Source: Bacteroidota bacterium
GTDB taxonomy: Bacteria; Bacteroidota; Bacteroidia; Chitinophagales; Saprospiraceae
Assembly (NCBI GenBank): GCA_024743405.1
Contig: JANSWP010000038.1
Location: 1 to 59,568 of the forward strand
Length of the DNA: 59,568 nt
Direction: 5' to 3'
The notes under the pieces are model-generated. The model was not told the DNA's origin. It saw nothing but the letters and a program-made list of their open reading frames with translations, and searched no databases. The translations under genes were made by a program, and so were the position numbers. Below are positions 9,422-19,646 of this stretch, piece by piece (position 1 is the first letter of the stretch; every line of letters begins with the position of its first letter).

Positions 9422-10720
9422 ATGAAAAAAGAAAAGAGAAGTAACCTAATAATGCTATGGTCTTTATGTGTCCTTATTTTATTCGCAGGATGCAAAATAA
9501 GTCCAAACACTATTCATTCAACAGAAGATAAGACCATCCTGAATTTAAAAAAATGGTTAGCTAATTCGGTTGAAAATCGAGTCCCTTTGGAAAGTTTGGA
9601 TTTCTCAAAGCAAGCTTTAACAAAAAGTCAAGCGGAAAAGGCAACAACCCTTCTATTACAAGATAAGCAGGCGATACTGAAAAAGGAATATGGGGAACAG
9701 TGGGACAGTCGTTTACTAAATTACAATGGGAAAAAAATGCCGTTTTATTATCAAACATTTGGGGAAGCGCCTGCTGATGGTAGAAGTTTATTTATTTCGT
9801 TGCATGGCGGTGGCGGAACAACTCCTGATGTGAATGACCAGCAATATGAAAATCAAAAGCATTTATATGACAAGGTGATGAGTAATCTTGAAGGAATATA
9901 TTTGGCAGCTAGAGCACCAACTAATACCTGGAATTTATGGCATCAAAACCACATTGACGATTTTTTCAATATCCTTATTCAATTAGCAGTAATAAAAGAA
10001 AATGTGAACCCTGATAAAGTTTATTTGATGGGATATTCGGCTGGAGGTGATGGTGTTTATCAATTAGCACCACGGATGGCAGATAGATGGGCAGCCGCAT
10101 CCATGATGGCAGGACACCCTAATGAAACTTCTCCTTTAGGATTGAAAAATATTCCTTTTGCTATTCACATGGGTGCTTTAGATGGTGCATACAAAAGAAA
10201 TAAGATTGCACAAAAATGGAAATTGGTGTTGGATAGTTTAGAGAATAATGCGCCCGGGACTTATATTCATCAGGTACAACTTCACGAAGGATTGGGGCAT
10301 TGGATGGAATTAAACGATGCGGTTGCATTGCCTTGGATGAAAAAATATAAACGAAACCCTATTCCTCAGCAAGTTGTATGGAAACAAGATAATAGGCATC
10401 ACAATAGTTTTTATTGGATGGGAACACCCGAAGATCAAATAAAAACAGGAGGTAAGATTGTCGCTAATTACAACTCTAACGAGAATGAAATAGATATAAT
10501 ATCTAATTACAGTGATATATTAACTCTTTATTTTAAGGACAAAATGTTGGATTTGGATACCCCTGTCACTATTAAATTTCAAGGAAAAACGATCTATCAT
10601 AAAAAGCTAAACAGGTCAATTTTGAATATTCATAAGACGCTTTCAGCTAAGGGAGATGCTCATTTGTCATTTCCTTGTGCAGTTTCAATAATCAATAATC
10701 AGCTAGTCGAGGAGCATTGA
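9422..10720 (+). CDS. Alpha/beta-hydrolase (esterase/PHB depolymerase-like) lipoprotein
   Basis: I use the ATG at 9422, giving 432 residues; a TTG frame start at 9401 adds only seven residues. The N-terminus has a lipobox ending LILFAGC. The hydrolase part shows the oxyanion-type SLHGGGGTTPD and the nucleophile motif GYSAGGDG, with Ser in GxSxG, as in the esterase/polyhydroxybutyrate depolymerase group. A candidate catalytic His is in LGHWMEL. The last 90 residues look like a small beta domain. Likely exported and membrane-anchored; substrate unknown. Confidence 0.75.
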   Translation: MKKEKRSNLIMLWSLCVLILFAGCKISPNTIHSTEDKTILNLKKWLANSVENRVPLESLDFSKQALTKSQAEKATTLLLQDKQAILKKEYGEQWDSRLLNYNGKKMPFYYQTFGEAPADGRSLFISLHGGGGTTPDVNDQQYENQKHLYDKVMSNLEGIYLAARAPTNTWNLWHQNHIDDFFNILIQLAVIKENVNPDKVYLMGYSAGGDGVYQLAPRMADRWAAASMMAGHPNETSPLGLKNIPFAIHMGALDGAYKRNKIAQKWKLVLDSLENNAPGTYIHQVQLHEGLGHWMELNDAVALPWMKKYKRNPIPQQVVWKQDNRHHNSFYWMGTPEDQIKTGGKIVANYNSNENEIDIISNYSDILTLYFKDKMLDLDTPVTIKFQGKTIYHKKLNRSILNIHKTLSAKGDAHLSFPCAVSIINNQLVEEH

Positions 10721-11264
10721 TTTTGTCTTCTTTTAAATCTGTTTTCTTAGCCGCTTTTAGAAGATGGATCTCCATTTCGTGTGATAATTTTAAATTTAAA
10801 TAAATAATATTTAATAAAAATGTTAATCTAATGAACAAAAATTAAACTCGGCAAATATTACTGACAACAAATAAAAAATTAGTGCATTCAAAAAACCATT
10901 TTCACACCTAAAGTCAAAGTAAGTCCCTACTAAAATATTTTAAAAACAATTTGAATTCGTACCCATTGGTGCTCTTTTCAAAGAATTATGGAGTGCTTAT
11001 GCTACGTATTTAATTGCTAAACTCATATCAGACTTTATACTAAAAAGATTTAGGAGCTTAAAATGTTGGAATTTGTTTTCAACCGAGAAACTCACGGAAC
11101 CTAATAGCCATAGCTATTAAGGTGAGTACGTGACGAAGGGTGAGGGCAAATAACTATTTTTTAGCCAAACAATTTTTTTGGAATAAAGTCTAAAACAGGC
11201 TAGCTGATATGTCCTCCCTATCTGTCACCTGTGTACATTTTTCAATTAATAAATTTTAAAACAC
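10721..11264. other. 544-base intergenic region holding a family B repeat
   Basis: No gene is supported. The first 300 bases are AT-rich without features I recognise. The second half is occupied by the inverted-repeat element at 11030-11191. Confidence 0.55.
11030..11191. repeat. Core family B copy 1 inside AGACTTTAT inverted repeat
   Basis: Arms at 11030-11050 and 11171-11191 pair at 18 of 21 positions (AGACTTTATACTAAAAAG against the complement of TTTGGAATAAAGTCT and its extension). The core at 11081-11150 is strongly similar to 40111-40180 and contains the hairpin AATAGC-CATA-GCTATT at 11103-11118. The same arms occur at 53198-53249 with almost nothing between them. Confidence 0.7.
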
Positions 11265-14192
11265 ATGACTAGAGTCACATTACCAATCTTCACCTTAATT
11301 GTGGTACTATTCTGTAGTACTTTTTCCTTTTCCCAAAACGCTTTATCTCCTGTTGCACTGAAAGTTGAGCAAGCAAAACAGGCACAAATGATTTCAAATT
11401 CACTCCAATTATTTGATCAAGCCAATGACTTGGAGGCATTGCCAGAAGCAAGTTCGGCTTTAACAAAAGCTACGATTCTTGATTTGAGAAGCGAGAATTT
11501 AAAATCAGCATTTGAGGCAAAATCAGAAATGATTGAATTGACATTGCCCAGAAGCGAAGAGCTAGATTTTGTTCTAGAATTGGTTCGTTACCAAACGATT
11601 TCGGATGATTTTATAGTTACTTCCGCGTCATCTAATGGTGAATCGGTACCTTATCAACCGGGGATTCATTATCGTGGTATTGTAAAGGGAGCCAATCAAT
11701 CTATTGCTGCTGTCAGTATTTTTAAGGACGAAATAATTGGGGTTATCTCGACCCTGCAAGATGGCAATATGGTCTTAGGAAAAACACGTTCAGACAGGAG
11801 TCAATACATTTTTTATAAGGAAAATGATTTGACCATTACCAATAATTTTGAATGTGGAACGGATGAACTAGATATGTCTAAAATAGATTTGAAACAATTG
11901 CAGGACATCGCTAATTCTAATAGTGCAGAAAGTCCAGGAGATTGCGTCAAGGTTTATATTGAATGTGAACATGACATGTATCTAGAGAAAGGAAGCATTG
12001 CAAACACGGTCAATTATATGACAGGTCTGTTTAATGTCGTAGCGACTTTATATCAAAATGAATCAGTAGTGACCGAGACTTCTCAAATTTTTGTTTGGGA
12101 CACACCAGATTCGTATCCTACAAATTCGTCAAGTTCAGCATTGAATAGTTTTAGAAGTACTCGCCCTTCTTTTAATGGCGACTTAGCACATTTGGTTTCA
12201 AGAGGAGCACCGGCAGGAGGCGGAGTTGCTTGGGTGGATGCACTTTGTACTTCTTATAATTATGCATATAGTTATGTCAATAGTACTTATCAAGTATTTC
12301 CAACTTATAGTTGGTCAGTAGAAGTTTTTACGCATGAAATGGGGCATAATTTAGGTTCACCACATACTCATGCTTGCGCTTGGAATGGCAATAACACTGC
12401 TATTGATGGTTGCGGACCAGCAGCTGGATATAGCGAAGGTTGTAATGCTGCTGTACCAGCAGAAGGTACGATTATGAGTTATTGTCACCTCGTAGGTGGT
12501 GTTGGAATTAATTTCAATCTTGGATTCGGACAGCAACCAGGTGATTTGATTCGGGCGGAGATAAATGCTGCCAGTTGTTTATCGGCTTGTGGACCTCCTT
12601 GCACCCTTAGCGCAACCGTAACTGGTACGAATGCAAATAATGGCAATAACGGAACTGCAACCGCAACTGCATCTGGTGGTACTGTTCCTTACAACTATGC
12701 TTGGAGTAATGGTGGAAGCACAGCCACAATTACAGGATTAGCACCGGGTACTTATACAGCAACCGTATCTGATAGTGGTGGGTGTCAAGCAATTGGTAGT
12801 TATACAGTTCTAAATACAACGCCATGTAGTGATAATGCATTGACTTTGACCATTGTCTTAGATAATTACCCCGGAGAAACAAGTTGGGAAGTTCTCGATG
12901 CAGGTAGCAATGTAGTAGCTTCTTCAAATGGAACCTATGCAGGTTATGGAAATGGTTCTACTGTGGTAGAAGACCTTTGTCTTCCAGATGGTTGTTATGA
13001 TTTTGTGATTTATGATAGTTATGGTGATGGCATTTGTTGTGCTTATGGATCTGGCTCTTATGATTTGACCGAAAATGCGACAGGTACGTCCCTTGCTTCT
13101 GGTGGGGCTTTTGCTTCTTCTGAAACGACCAATTTCTGTGTTCCCACAGGCACGACTCAATATACGCTTACGACTTCCGCAAATGGCCAAGGCTCAGTTT
13201 CACCTGCTGGAACAACCACTCATAATGCAGGTGATTCTGTTACCATTTCAGCAACTCCAGTATCAGGTTGGCAGTTTGATAATTGGAGTGGAGATGTGAC
13301 TGGATCCAATAATCCAACCAATATTACCAGTAATTCCAACATGAATGTCACGGCTAATTTTAGTCAAGTTGGTGGTGGTGGATGTACTTATACGACCATT
13401 AATACTAATGATTTTGAAGGTGGTTGGGGTATTTGGAATGATGGTGGTTCTGATTGTAGAAGAAGTGCGAATGACGCAGCATATGCAAATAGCGGTAATT
13501 ACTGTGTTCGATTGAGAGATAACACTTCAACTTCTGTAATGACAACGGACAATTTGGACTTATCCAGTTATGAAGAAGTAACGATTGATTTTTCTTATTA
13601 CGTCCGTAGTTTTGAAAATGTCGAAGATTTTTGGTTACAATATTCTGCAAATGGTGGCGGATCTTATACCACACTTGTAGATTGGATAAGAACAGTAGAT
13701 TTCAATAATAATGAACGCCATAATCCATCGGTTGTGATTACAGGAACATTTTCTTCAACAGCCCGATTCCGTTTCCGTGCAGATGCTTCTGGAAACTCTG
13801 ATTGGGTATACATTGATGATGTGGTAATCACGGGGTGTGCGAGTCCAAGTCCATTAGTTGGCGAAACTTTAACCGTGACGATTACCGATCATGTGAATAA
13901 TGACGTATCTGAAATACCTGTTCAATCCAATTTGGAAGTATCACCAACCACTATGAGCTTGTTTCCAAATCCAGTTAGCTCAGAATTGACGGTGGCTTAT
14001 GAAACGACTTCCAGTGATCCAGTTAGGTTAGTCCTAATGGATTTTACAGGAAGAGTCATTCGAGAAATGAAAACGCCAAGTGGTCAACACAATGAAAAAA
14101 TTGATGTAAGTAGTTTGAATTCAGGATATTATGTTGTTCAAATGATTACAGGTGGTGAGCGATTGGTTCAGAAATTTGTAGTGGCTAAATAA
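11265..14192 (+). CDS. Secreted M12 (reprolysin-like) metalloprotease with SprB-like repeat, InlB-like repeat and T9SS tail
   Basis: 975 residues. The signal peptide runs to about residue 23 and the propeptide to about 220. In the catalytic domain the zinc motif HEMGHNLGSPH lies at 357-367 (HExxHxxGxxH) with the Met-turn IMSYC at Met404, so all metzincin elements are present. Next come an SprB/PKD-like repeat (about 447-515: NYAWSNGGSTATITGLAPGT), a beta domain (520-625), a bacterial InlB-type repeat (630-700, ending GWQFDNWSGD and ANF), a jelly-roll/MAM-like domain (705-855), and a T9SS sorting domain (890-975, SLFPNPVSSELTV to LVQKFVVAK). It is predicted to cross the outer membrane by T9SS and be released or surface-attached. 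A strong terminator follows. Confidence 0.9.
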   Translation: MTRVTLPIFTLIVVLFCSTFSFSQNALSPVALKVEQAKQAQMISNSLQLFDQANDLEALPEASSALTKATILDLRSENLKSAFEAKSEMIELTLPRSEELDFVLELVRYQTISDDFIVTSASSNGESVPYQPGIHYRGIVKGANQSIAAVSIFKDEIIGVISTLQDGNMVLGKTRSDRSQYIFYKENDLTITNNFECGTDELDMSKIDLKQLQDIANSNSAESPGDCVKVYIECEHDMYLEKGSIANTVNYMTGLFNVVATLYQNESVVTETSQIFVWDTPDSYPTNSSSSALNSFRSTRPSFNGDLAHLVSRGAPAGGGVAWVDALCTSYNYAYSYVNSTYQVFPTYSWSVEVFTHEMGHNLGSPHTHACAWNGNNTAIDGCGPAAGYSEGCNAAVPAEGTIMSYCHLVGGVGINFNLGFGQQPGDLIRAEINAASCLSACGPPCTLSATVTGTNANNGNNGTATATASGGTVPYNYAWSNGGSTATITGLAPGTYTATVSDSGGCQAIGSYTVLNTTPCSDNALTLTIVLDNYPGETSWEVLDAGSNVVASSNGTYAGYGNGSTVVEDLCLPDGCYDFVIYDSYGDGICCAYGSGSYDLTENATGTSLASGGAFASSETTNFCVPTGTTQYTLTTSANGQGSVSPAGTTTHNAGDSVTISATPVSGWQFDNWSGDVTGSNNPTNITSNSNMNVTANFSQVGGGGCTYTTINTNDFEGGWGIWNDGGSDCRRSANDAAYANSGNYCVRLRDNTSTSVMTTDNLDLSSYEEVTIDFSYYVRSFENVEDFWLQYSANGGGSYTTLVDWIRTVDFNNNERHNPSVVITGTFSSTARFRFRADASGNSDWVYIDDVVITGCASPSPLVGETLTVTITDHVNNDVSEIPVQSNLEVSPTTMSLFPNPVSSELTVAYETTSSDPVRLVLMDFTGRVIREMKTPSGQHNEKIDVSSLNSGYYVVQMITGGERLVQKFVVAK

Positions 14193-14222
14193 GTCAGTTT
14201 AAACATTAGTACCTAGTAAATT

Positions 14223-14257
14223 AAGGGTTTACTGTTCTTTTCGAACGGTAAACCCTT
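14223..14257. terminator. Bidirectional stem-loop terminator
   Basis: AAGGGTTTACTGTTC (14223-14237) pairs with GAACGGTAAACCCTT (14243-14257) with one mismatch and a five-base loop, followed by a short T run. It sits between the convergent protease and peptidoglycan-binding genes and could serve both. Confidence 0.85.
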
Positions 14258-14307
14258 TTCTATAAGGCTAAAATTCTTATCACTTTATTTTTCCGAGTTC
14301 CTCCGCA

Positions 14308-15582
14308 CTAAATATTTTTCATTCGTTTCAATAACTTTCTTGCGTGATCTTTTTTAAATTGCTTCGAACTATCTAGGTTATTATCTCGACCTAGTGTATA
14401 TATGACAGTATTCACACCCTCAGGACGATAAACGGATACTAGATCGGCAACCACATTATAGGCGCCTTTTGTGAGTCGTCGTTGACCTGCTTTCTTTGTC
14501 AATGCCTTATTGTTTCTGGCTGCATAGCTCGAACAATCCACGACTTGATCCAAATGATTGATATAACTTTTCCCCGCAATTACTTGGCAACCTGCCGAAA
14601 AATTCCAGGATCCCACTCCTGACCAATGGATATTAATGGAATTGTTGGGTCCTTGTAAGCCTCGCTGCATATTCTCCTCTGTTAAAGCATCCTTTCCCGT
14701 CACATCACGGAAAACAAGAGGACCTGCACCGCTGAGTGGTTTCAAGGCTTGATAAGCTTTGGTTGCTTTGCTTCTCATGTGCCACGCTAACTTGTAAAGG
14801 TGTTGGCCTTCAATCATAAATGGTTCATCTTTACGTGTTGATTTTAGTCCCGGATTTGGGTCAGTTGAGCCCCAGAACTTAAAAACCATACCGTTTAATA
14901 AAAAGATGAATATATCGTCGTTTTCTCGCACTTCCGATCGCTTTAGATCTTCATTTCTTCGAATACCTATGAGGTGAATTTCATCTTTTCCATAGGTCCA
15001 GTCTTTCAAAAGTCGAGTATCTGATTTTATATTTTTCTTTGCAAGTTTCGTGTTGTATTCATCACTCTTTGCAATTATTTTATGCGCTTTTTCCTGGAAA
15101 TGCTTTTTTGTATCCTTTAAAATATTTAGCCATTTGGTGTATTCTTCAGATGGATTGTCAGACGAAGCTTTTCCCCATTCACAAAATAATTTTTCTTCTT
15201 CCCATCTTTTCATATGAAAACGAGTACCTTTTCCGACCATACCATCGGGTGTCCCGATGCCGGGGATACCTCCCTTTTTATATTCAAAACCTTCAATACT
15301 ACGAACATATTCCTGAAATAGCCGAACACCCGCCCGTGTCCGATAACCGAATATACCATCAACATTGCCGGCTCTTAAGAAACCTGTATTTTCTAGGAAT
15401 TGCTGCACTTCTCGTACTTCTTTTCCATCAATTGGAATAAAGCTTCTCCATTGGTCTTCATCTCGAAACATCCCTTTTCTTTTCAAGGTATCATTCAAAG
15501 ATTGATGAAAGGGTGATAAATATTTGGTTTTGTTTTTTGGTAAAAATTCTGAGTCAACGCTTCCTAACTTTAGTGTAGCCAT
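14308..15582 (-). CDS. Peptidoglycan-binding-like protein with C-terminal SxGC domain
   Basis: 424 residues with no signal peptide. Residues 50 to about 125 resemble a PG_binding_1 domain (EVREVQQFLENTGFL, VDGIFGYRTRAGVRLFQEYV, DGMVGKGTRFHMKRW). The middle is unassigned. Near residues 325-340 it has NIHWSG followed by NFSAGCQVI, an SxGC pattern like that of L,D-transpeptidase (YkuD) and some phage-type cell-wall enzymes; the preceding His fits a His/Cys site. Lack of a signal means it is cytosolic or exported by a specialised route such as a contractile injection system; no such genes are in the window. It could be a cell-wall hydrolase, transpeptidase or effector. Function is open. Confidence 0.6.
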   Translation of the reverse strand: MATLKLGSVDSEFLPKNKTKYLSPFHQSLNDTLKRKGMFRDEDQWRSFIPIDGKEVREVQQFLENTGFLRAGNVDGIFGYRTRAGVRLFQEYVRSIEGFEYKKGGIPGIGTPDGMVGKGTRFHMKRWEEEKLFCEWGKASSDNPSEEYTKWLNILKDTKKHFQEKAHKIIAKSDEYNTKLAKKNIKSDTRLLKDWTYGKDEIHLIGIRRNEDLKRSEVRENDDIFIFLLNGMVFKFWGSTDPNPGLKSTRKDEPFMIEGQHLYKLAWHMRSKATKAYQALKPLSGAGPLVFRDVTGKDALTEENMQRGLQGPNNSINIHWSGVGSWNFSAGCQVIAGKSYINHLDQVVDCSSYAARNNKALTKKAGQRRLTKGAYNVVADLVSVYRPEGVNTVIYTLGRDNNLDSSKQFKKDHARKLLKRMKNI

Positions 15583-15821
15583 TTAATTTTTATTTTGATG
15601 TGAAGTGTAATTTATTTGAGTAAATGTAGTCTTTTGGGATGAAACTTCAAAAACGCTTAGGGAAGTTTAAAGGATTTGTATTCCTGGAAAAAATAGAATG
15701 CTAGTATCCTTTTTTATATGCTTCATTTTCACATTCCCTCCCCGTCAGAGCAGCAGAGGTTTGAGGAACGAGAAGCAGAAAACGGTCATTTACTTAAGAG
15801 CCTATTTAATTTTTATCTTCT

Positions 15822-18020
15822 TTAATCCAAAACTACTTTTTTAGTAAACATTCGTTTTCCATTTTCGTCATAACCAACCAATAGATAAACGCCAGATACT
15901 TCTTTATTAAATTCGAATATCGTGCGGTTGTTTTCGACAATTAATTGTTCTTCATTCCTAAATTGTCCCTTTGCGTCAAAGACTTTTATCGTCATTAAAC
16001 CTTCATATTCAACATAAATTCGAACAGCACAATCTGTCGGATTAGGATAGAAACTAATGTCAATTGAGGGATCTATCTCAGGTGTTTTATTAAAGTGTTT
16101 TTCGGCGAGAGCATAGGCATCTTTACCAATTTTTTCGCCAATTAACCGCCCAGGAATATCATCTGCAGGAGGATGAATGCCTCCCCAAATTCGAGATAAG
16201 CTACATTGGTCGGAAGCATCTCTGTAAGTTGCCCATTGAAGGGTAAGATCTGTGGTTGGTCCTTGTTCGAAGACTAAAAAATAATTTTTCTTACAGAAGA
16301 ATTCGCCCATCCCCCCAGGGAAAAAAGGATCGCCAGTATAAGCTGTTAAAACTTCAGCTGCTGCACGGCTAAAGGTAGAATGTCCCGAAATATAGCCAGC
16401 AAAAGGAGGGGAAACGAAATTTGGACGTTGATAGGGCCACCATGATTCTGCAGGAATCCAATCAACTTTGGCTGTATCAATAATGGGATTAGCAATATAG
16501 TCAGGACCACGCCATGCTTTTATCTTTATATTATTCAGAATCCCGAATCCTGTATAAAGTGGGTCGCCTGGTAATATTAACTCAATGAAATTGGGTATTA
16601 AGGGCAATCCACCTGGATGAAAGTGTTCAAGGGTAGGATCTGAACTTTGACCCAACTCATTCATACCTCGAATGGCAGAAACTGGACGGACATAGTCATA
16701 CCAACCTTTTATACCCCAAGCTGCCACCGCTGCATCATGTAAAGCGCCTCCTAATGCAAAATAACCTTTCACATCCCATTCTAAATCATTGACGATTGCT
16801 CCTTCGCCACCAATTTTTTTGACTAAATCTGGATGGTCGCTAACATAATTGAAAATAGTGTACCAATGCCCAGGCGGTGTTTCCGAATCTGGTCCATCAG
16901 CCCAAAACTCTGCTAAAACCCTTGTATAATCTCCTCGTTTAATCATTTGAGGTTCGTAAGGTTCATTAGTTGTCGGATTGATTGGATGTCCTTTTCCTAT
17001 GTCGCCTCCTTCTTCAAAATTGTAAAAATCGTGTAGCCCTTCAATAGTTGTTGGAAAATCTGTTATATCAATATTCCCAATGGACGCTGGGGAAATATCC
17101 CAAATCACCTCATCGCAGGGATCTAAATGAGAAGACCAAGCTGAAACCAAAGAAAACCCCCATTTATATTCTTCTGAAAGTCCTCCTGTATTTTCTAAAT
17201 CTAATTGCGGAGGTGGACCAGGATCATGGTAAACCCAATAATCAAAACCATTTCTTTCATGAATAGTTAAATCTGAAGATTGAAGCGCAAAGGGTGAAAC
17301 TTGCCCCCACTCCGGACTCAAAAACGGAGGAACTTCATCAGGTATAGGATTTCCGCCTTGACCAACAAATGTACCTCCAGGAAAACGAAGTGGTTGCCAA
17401 CGATTAAAATCTGTAATCAAAGCATTTCCGTCAAAACGCATATTCATTGCTTCATTAACGGGCTCATAAGATAAATTGCCGTAGTCATTTATTTCATTGG
17501 AGCCATCTTGCAGCCCATATCTAATTAGGCAATCTGCTACATAATTCCCAAATTCAGCCGCTCCACAATGATAATTGGTAGAAGTGATATTGATATTATA
17601 ACCCAACTCTCTCATTACTTCTCCTGCCTCAAATATAATACTGCCTGCTAATGGCGAATTTTTAAAACGTTGTAATATCAATCGGTAAACCGCAAAACTT
17701 ATCGCTTCTTTTTTAGCTTCTTCTATATTGTCAGTTGGGGGGACTTTGTCAAAACCACAATAAAAATCATCATTGGTTTTGCCTAAAAAATAGGTGTCTG
17801 CATTTCCTTCATAAGTTGCCCAGATATCATACATGGCGATGGATGTATGGAATAAGTTTCGAGCATGAACTGTAGGTCGGGCAAAATCCTTTCGAATAGC
17901 ATCCAAGACTTCTTCATTCCATAATCGAGCAACAGATTGTTGAGCGTTTATGGAATTGATAATGAAAAAATAAAGGAAAGGAAGAATGAAAATTAATTTT
18001 AGGTGGCGTGTATTATTCAT
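15822..18020 (-). CDS. Vanadium-dependent haloperoxidase/PAP2-like secreted protein with T9SS tail
   Basis: 732 residues. The signal peptide ends around residue 26 (NSINAQ). All three vanadate/phosphate-binding motifs are present: K438-GWYDYV-RP (K-x6-RP), SGH at 545-547, and SRIWGGIHPPADD with His616 (SRxxxGxHxxxDD). That matches vanadium haloperoxidases and the related acid phosphatases. The last 85 residues (SFYPNPTDCAVRIYV to KKVVLD) are a T9SS sorting domain, so the enzyme is predicted to be exported to the surface or medium. Whether it halogenates or dephosphorylates cannot be decided from the sequence. It is a single gene, divergent from the ABC cluster. Confidence 0.88.
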   Translation of the reverse strand: MNNTRHLKLIFILPFLYFFIINSINAQQSVARLWNEEVLDAIRKDFARPTVHARNLFHTSIAMYDIWATYEGNADTYFLGKTNDDFYCGFDKVPPTDNIEEAKKEAISFAVYRLILQRFKNSPLAGSIIFEAGEVMRELGYNINITSTNYHCGAAEFGNYVADCLIRYGLQDGSNEINDYGNLSYEPVNEAMNMRFDGNALITDFNRWQPLRFPGGTFVGQGGNPIPDEVPPFLSPEWGQVSPFALQSSDLTIHERNGFDYWVYHDPGPPPQLDLENTGGLSEEYKWGFSLVSAWSSHLDPCDEVIWDISPASIGNIDITDFPTTIEGLHDFYNFEEGGDIGKGHPINPTTNEPYEPQMIKRGDYTRVLAEFWADGPDSETPPGHWYTIFNYVSDHPDLVKKIGGEGAIVNDLEWDVKGYFALGGALHDAAVAAWGIKGWYDYVRPVSAIRGMNELGQSSDPTLEHFHPGGLPLIPNFIELILPGDPLYTGFGILNNIKIKAWRGPDYIANPIIDTAKVDWIPAESWWPYQRPNFVSPPFAGYISGHSTFSRAAAEVLTAYTGDPFFPGGMGEFFCKKNYFLVFEQGPTTDLTLQWATYRDASDQCSLSRIWGGIHPPADDIPGRLIGEKIGKDAYALAEKHFNKTPEIDPSIDISFYPNPTDCAVRIYVEYEGLMTIKVFDAKGQFRNEEQLIVENNRTIFEFNKEVSGVYLLVGYDENGKRMFTKKVVLD

Positions 18021-18749
18021 ACTGAAGGCTTATTTATTTGCTCCAAAGTTAGTTCAATTTGGAGGATATTTGATTTTGAAAATATTGTTTTGAAATTTTT
18101 TTTTAGAATTTCGATAAAGGTTATTAAAACAGTTGATTTGGAAAAATTCTGCCTTACAAAAGAAATAAAACACTAATCGAATATCGAAAATATCTGGTTT
18201 TGTGGGAGATGAGGAATTATTATGATACTTGGACAAATTTCGTGGTCTATGTCTAAGCTCACCCTTTAATTTCGTGGTACATTTAGGAATAAATGAAAGG
18301 AGTGGTTTTACTTTTTTACGAGATTTGTCTTAGAGTAGGTTAAAATTTGATTTTGGTGATTTTTCGGCAAATATCATTTTGTACAGCGTTATTTCTCTCC
18401 TTAAATTGCCCACATTTGACTATGAAAAATGCCTACTTCAAAATAATTTTTTCTCAAAAAATCACTCAAATACAAATTCCAAACTTATTCTAAGAACCCA
18501 AAAACTACCTACACAACCGGAAAAAAAGTAGGCTCCAGCTTTACGTGTTTTATGCTGTTTACTAGGCAAAGTTAATATAATCAAATTATTCACATGTTTA
18601 TGAGGAAGGGGTCTTATGCAAAATGAATGACTCCTACTTTCATCCATCTGGTCGAACCCACCTTAATTTTTATCGAAAATAGAAACTAATAATCTTTTAA
18701 TCCGTCTTGAGTTTTTAATTTGGCAACGAAACCAACTTATTCATACTGT
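18021..18749. other. 730-base divergent intergenic region
   Basis: Divergent promoter region between the haloperoxidase gene and the export cluster. Two short reverse-strand frames (18054-18236, 18462-18647) have biased composition and no recognisable features, so I leave them out. An 11-base direct repeat AATTTCGTGGT occurs at 18236-18246 and 18268-18278, a possible but unproven regulator site. Confidence 0.4.
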
Positions 18750-19646
18750 ATGAACATTTCAATACAAGGACTTCATAAAAAATATCCTAACGGAAATCAG
18801 GCATTGAAAGATGTTAACCTTGAAATCAAGGATGGTATGTTTGGACTATTAGGTCCGAATGGTGCAGGAAAATCAAGCTTAATTAGGATTCTAGTAAGTT
18901 TAATGAAGCCGAGTAGTGGAAAAGTTCTAGTGAATGGAAAAGATGCTGCAAAAAATAGAGCATATGTTAGAAGCATGTTAGGGTACTTACCTCAAGATTT
19001 CAGTTTTTTTTCGAACCTTAAGACCTATGAATTTTTGGATTATGCTGCTCGACTGGCAGGAATGAGTAGCAGACGAAAGCGCAATCAAGCGGTAGATCAA
19101 TTATTGGAGGATGTTGGGCTTTTTGATGTGCGAAGCCGCAAAGCGAGTAAATTATCTGGTGGAATGAAACGCCGTTTAGGGATCGCTCAGGCATTAATAA
19201 ATGAACCAAAAATAATTATTGTAGATGAGCCTACGACGGGGCTTGATCCGGAAGAGCGGATTCGTTTTCGTAACCTTTTAGCCCGTTTGGGCTCTCAGGA
19301 TGTAAGTATTATCCTTTCGACTCATATCGTTGCCGACATTTCCAGTATATGTGAACATATGGCCCTTTTGAATAAAGGGCAGATTGCTTTTTCTGGTTCA
19401 CCGGAAGAATTGATCCGTCAAGCGGTGGGACATGTATGGTCAATTTATGCAAGTGAAAAAGAATATTTAGAAATCAACCAAAAATATGAAGTTGTAGCTA
19501 CAGTGATGATCAAGGACGGATGGAAAATTACGGTAGTTGCGGATGAGGTTGTAGGGTATAATGCAGAACCTGTTCAACCAAATTTGGAGCATGCATATGT
19601 TTATTTTGTAGAACACACATTAAAAAAGGTAAACGGTGGACGGTAG
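18750..19646 (+). CDS. ABC transporter ATP-binding protein
   Basis: 298 residues starting at the ATG at 18750 (MNISIQGLHKKYPNG), the natural first strand of an ABC domain; a TTG-started frame upstream adds ten unlikely residues. Walker A GPNGAGKSS, Q-loop LPQDF, signature LSGGMKRR, Walker B IIIVDEP and the switch His in LSTHI are all intact. The C-terminal tail (GYNAEPVQPNLEHAYVYFVE) is of the type that accompanies large ABC-2/M1 permeases. It is paralogous to the ATPase domain of the fusion protein at 35375. It is the first gene of a co-directional export cluster. Its stop codon lies inside the left arm of a hairpin (19633-19701). Confidence 0.92.
   Translation: MNISIQGLHKKYPNGNQALKDVNLEIKDGMFGLLGPNGAGKSSLIRILVSLMKPSSGKVLVNGKDAAKNRAYVRSMLGYLPQDFSFFSNLKTYEFLDYAARLAGMSSRRKRNQAVDQLLEDVGLFDVRSRKASKLSGGMKRRLGIAQALINEPKIIIVDEPTTGLDPEERIRFRNLLARLGSQDVSIILSTHIVADISSICEHMALLNKGQIAFSGSPEELIRQAVGHVWSIYASEKEYLEINQKYEVVATVMIKDGWKITVVADEVVGYNAEPVQPNLEHAYVYFVEHTLKKVNGGR

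Noticed and set aside
12730-13674. Several reverse frames opposite the metalloprotease
   Set aside because: They are shadows produced by the repetitive Gly/Ser/Thr codons of the secreted protein.
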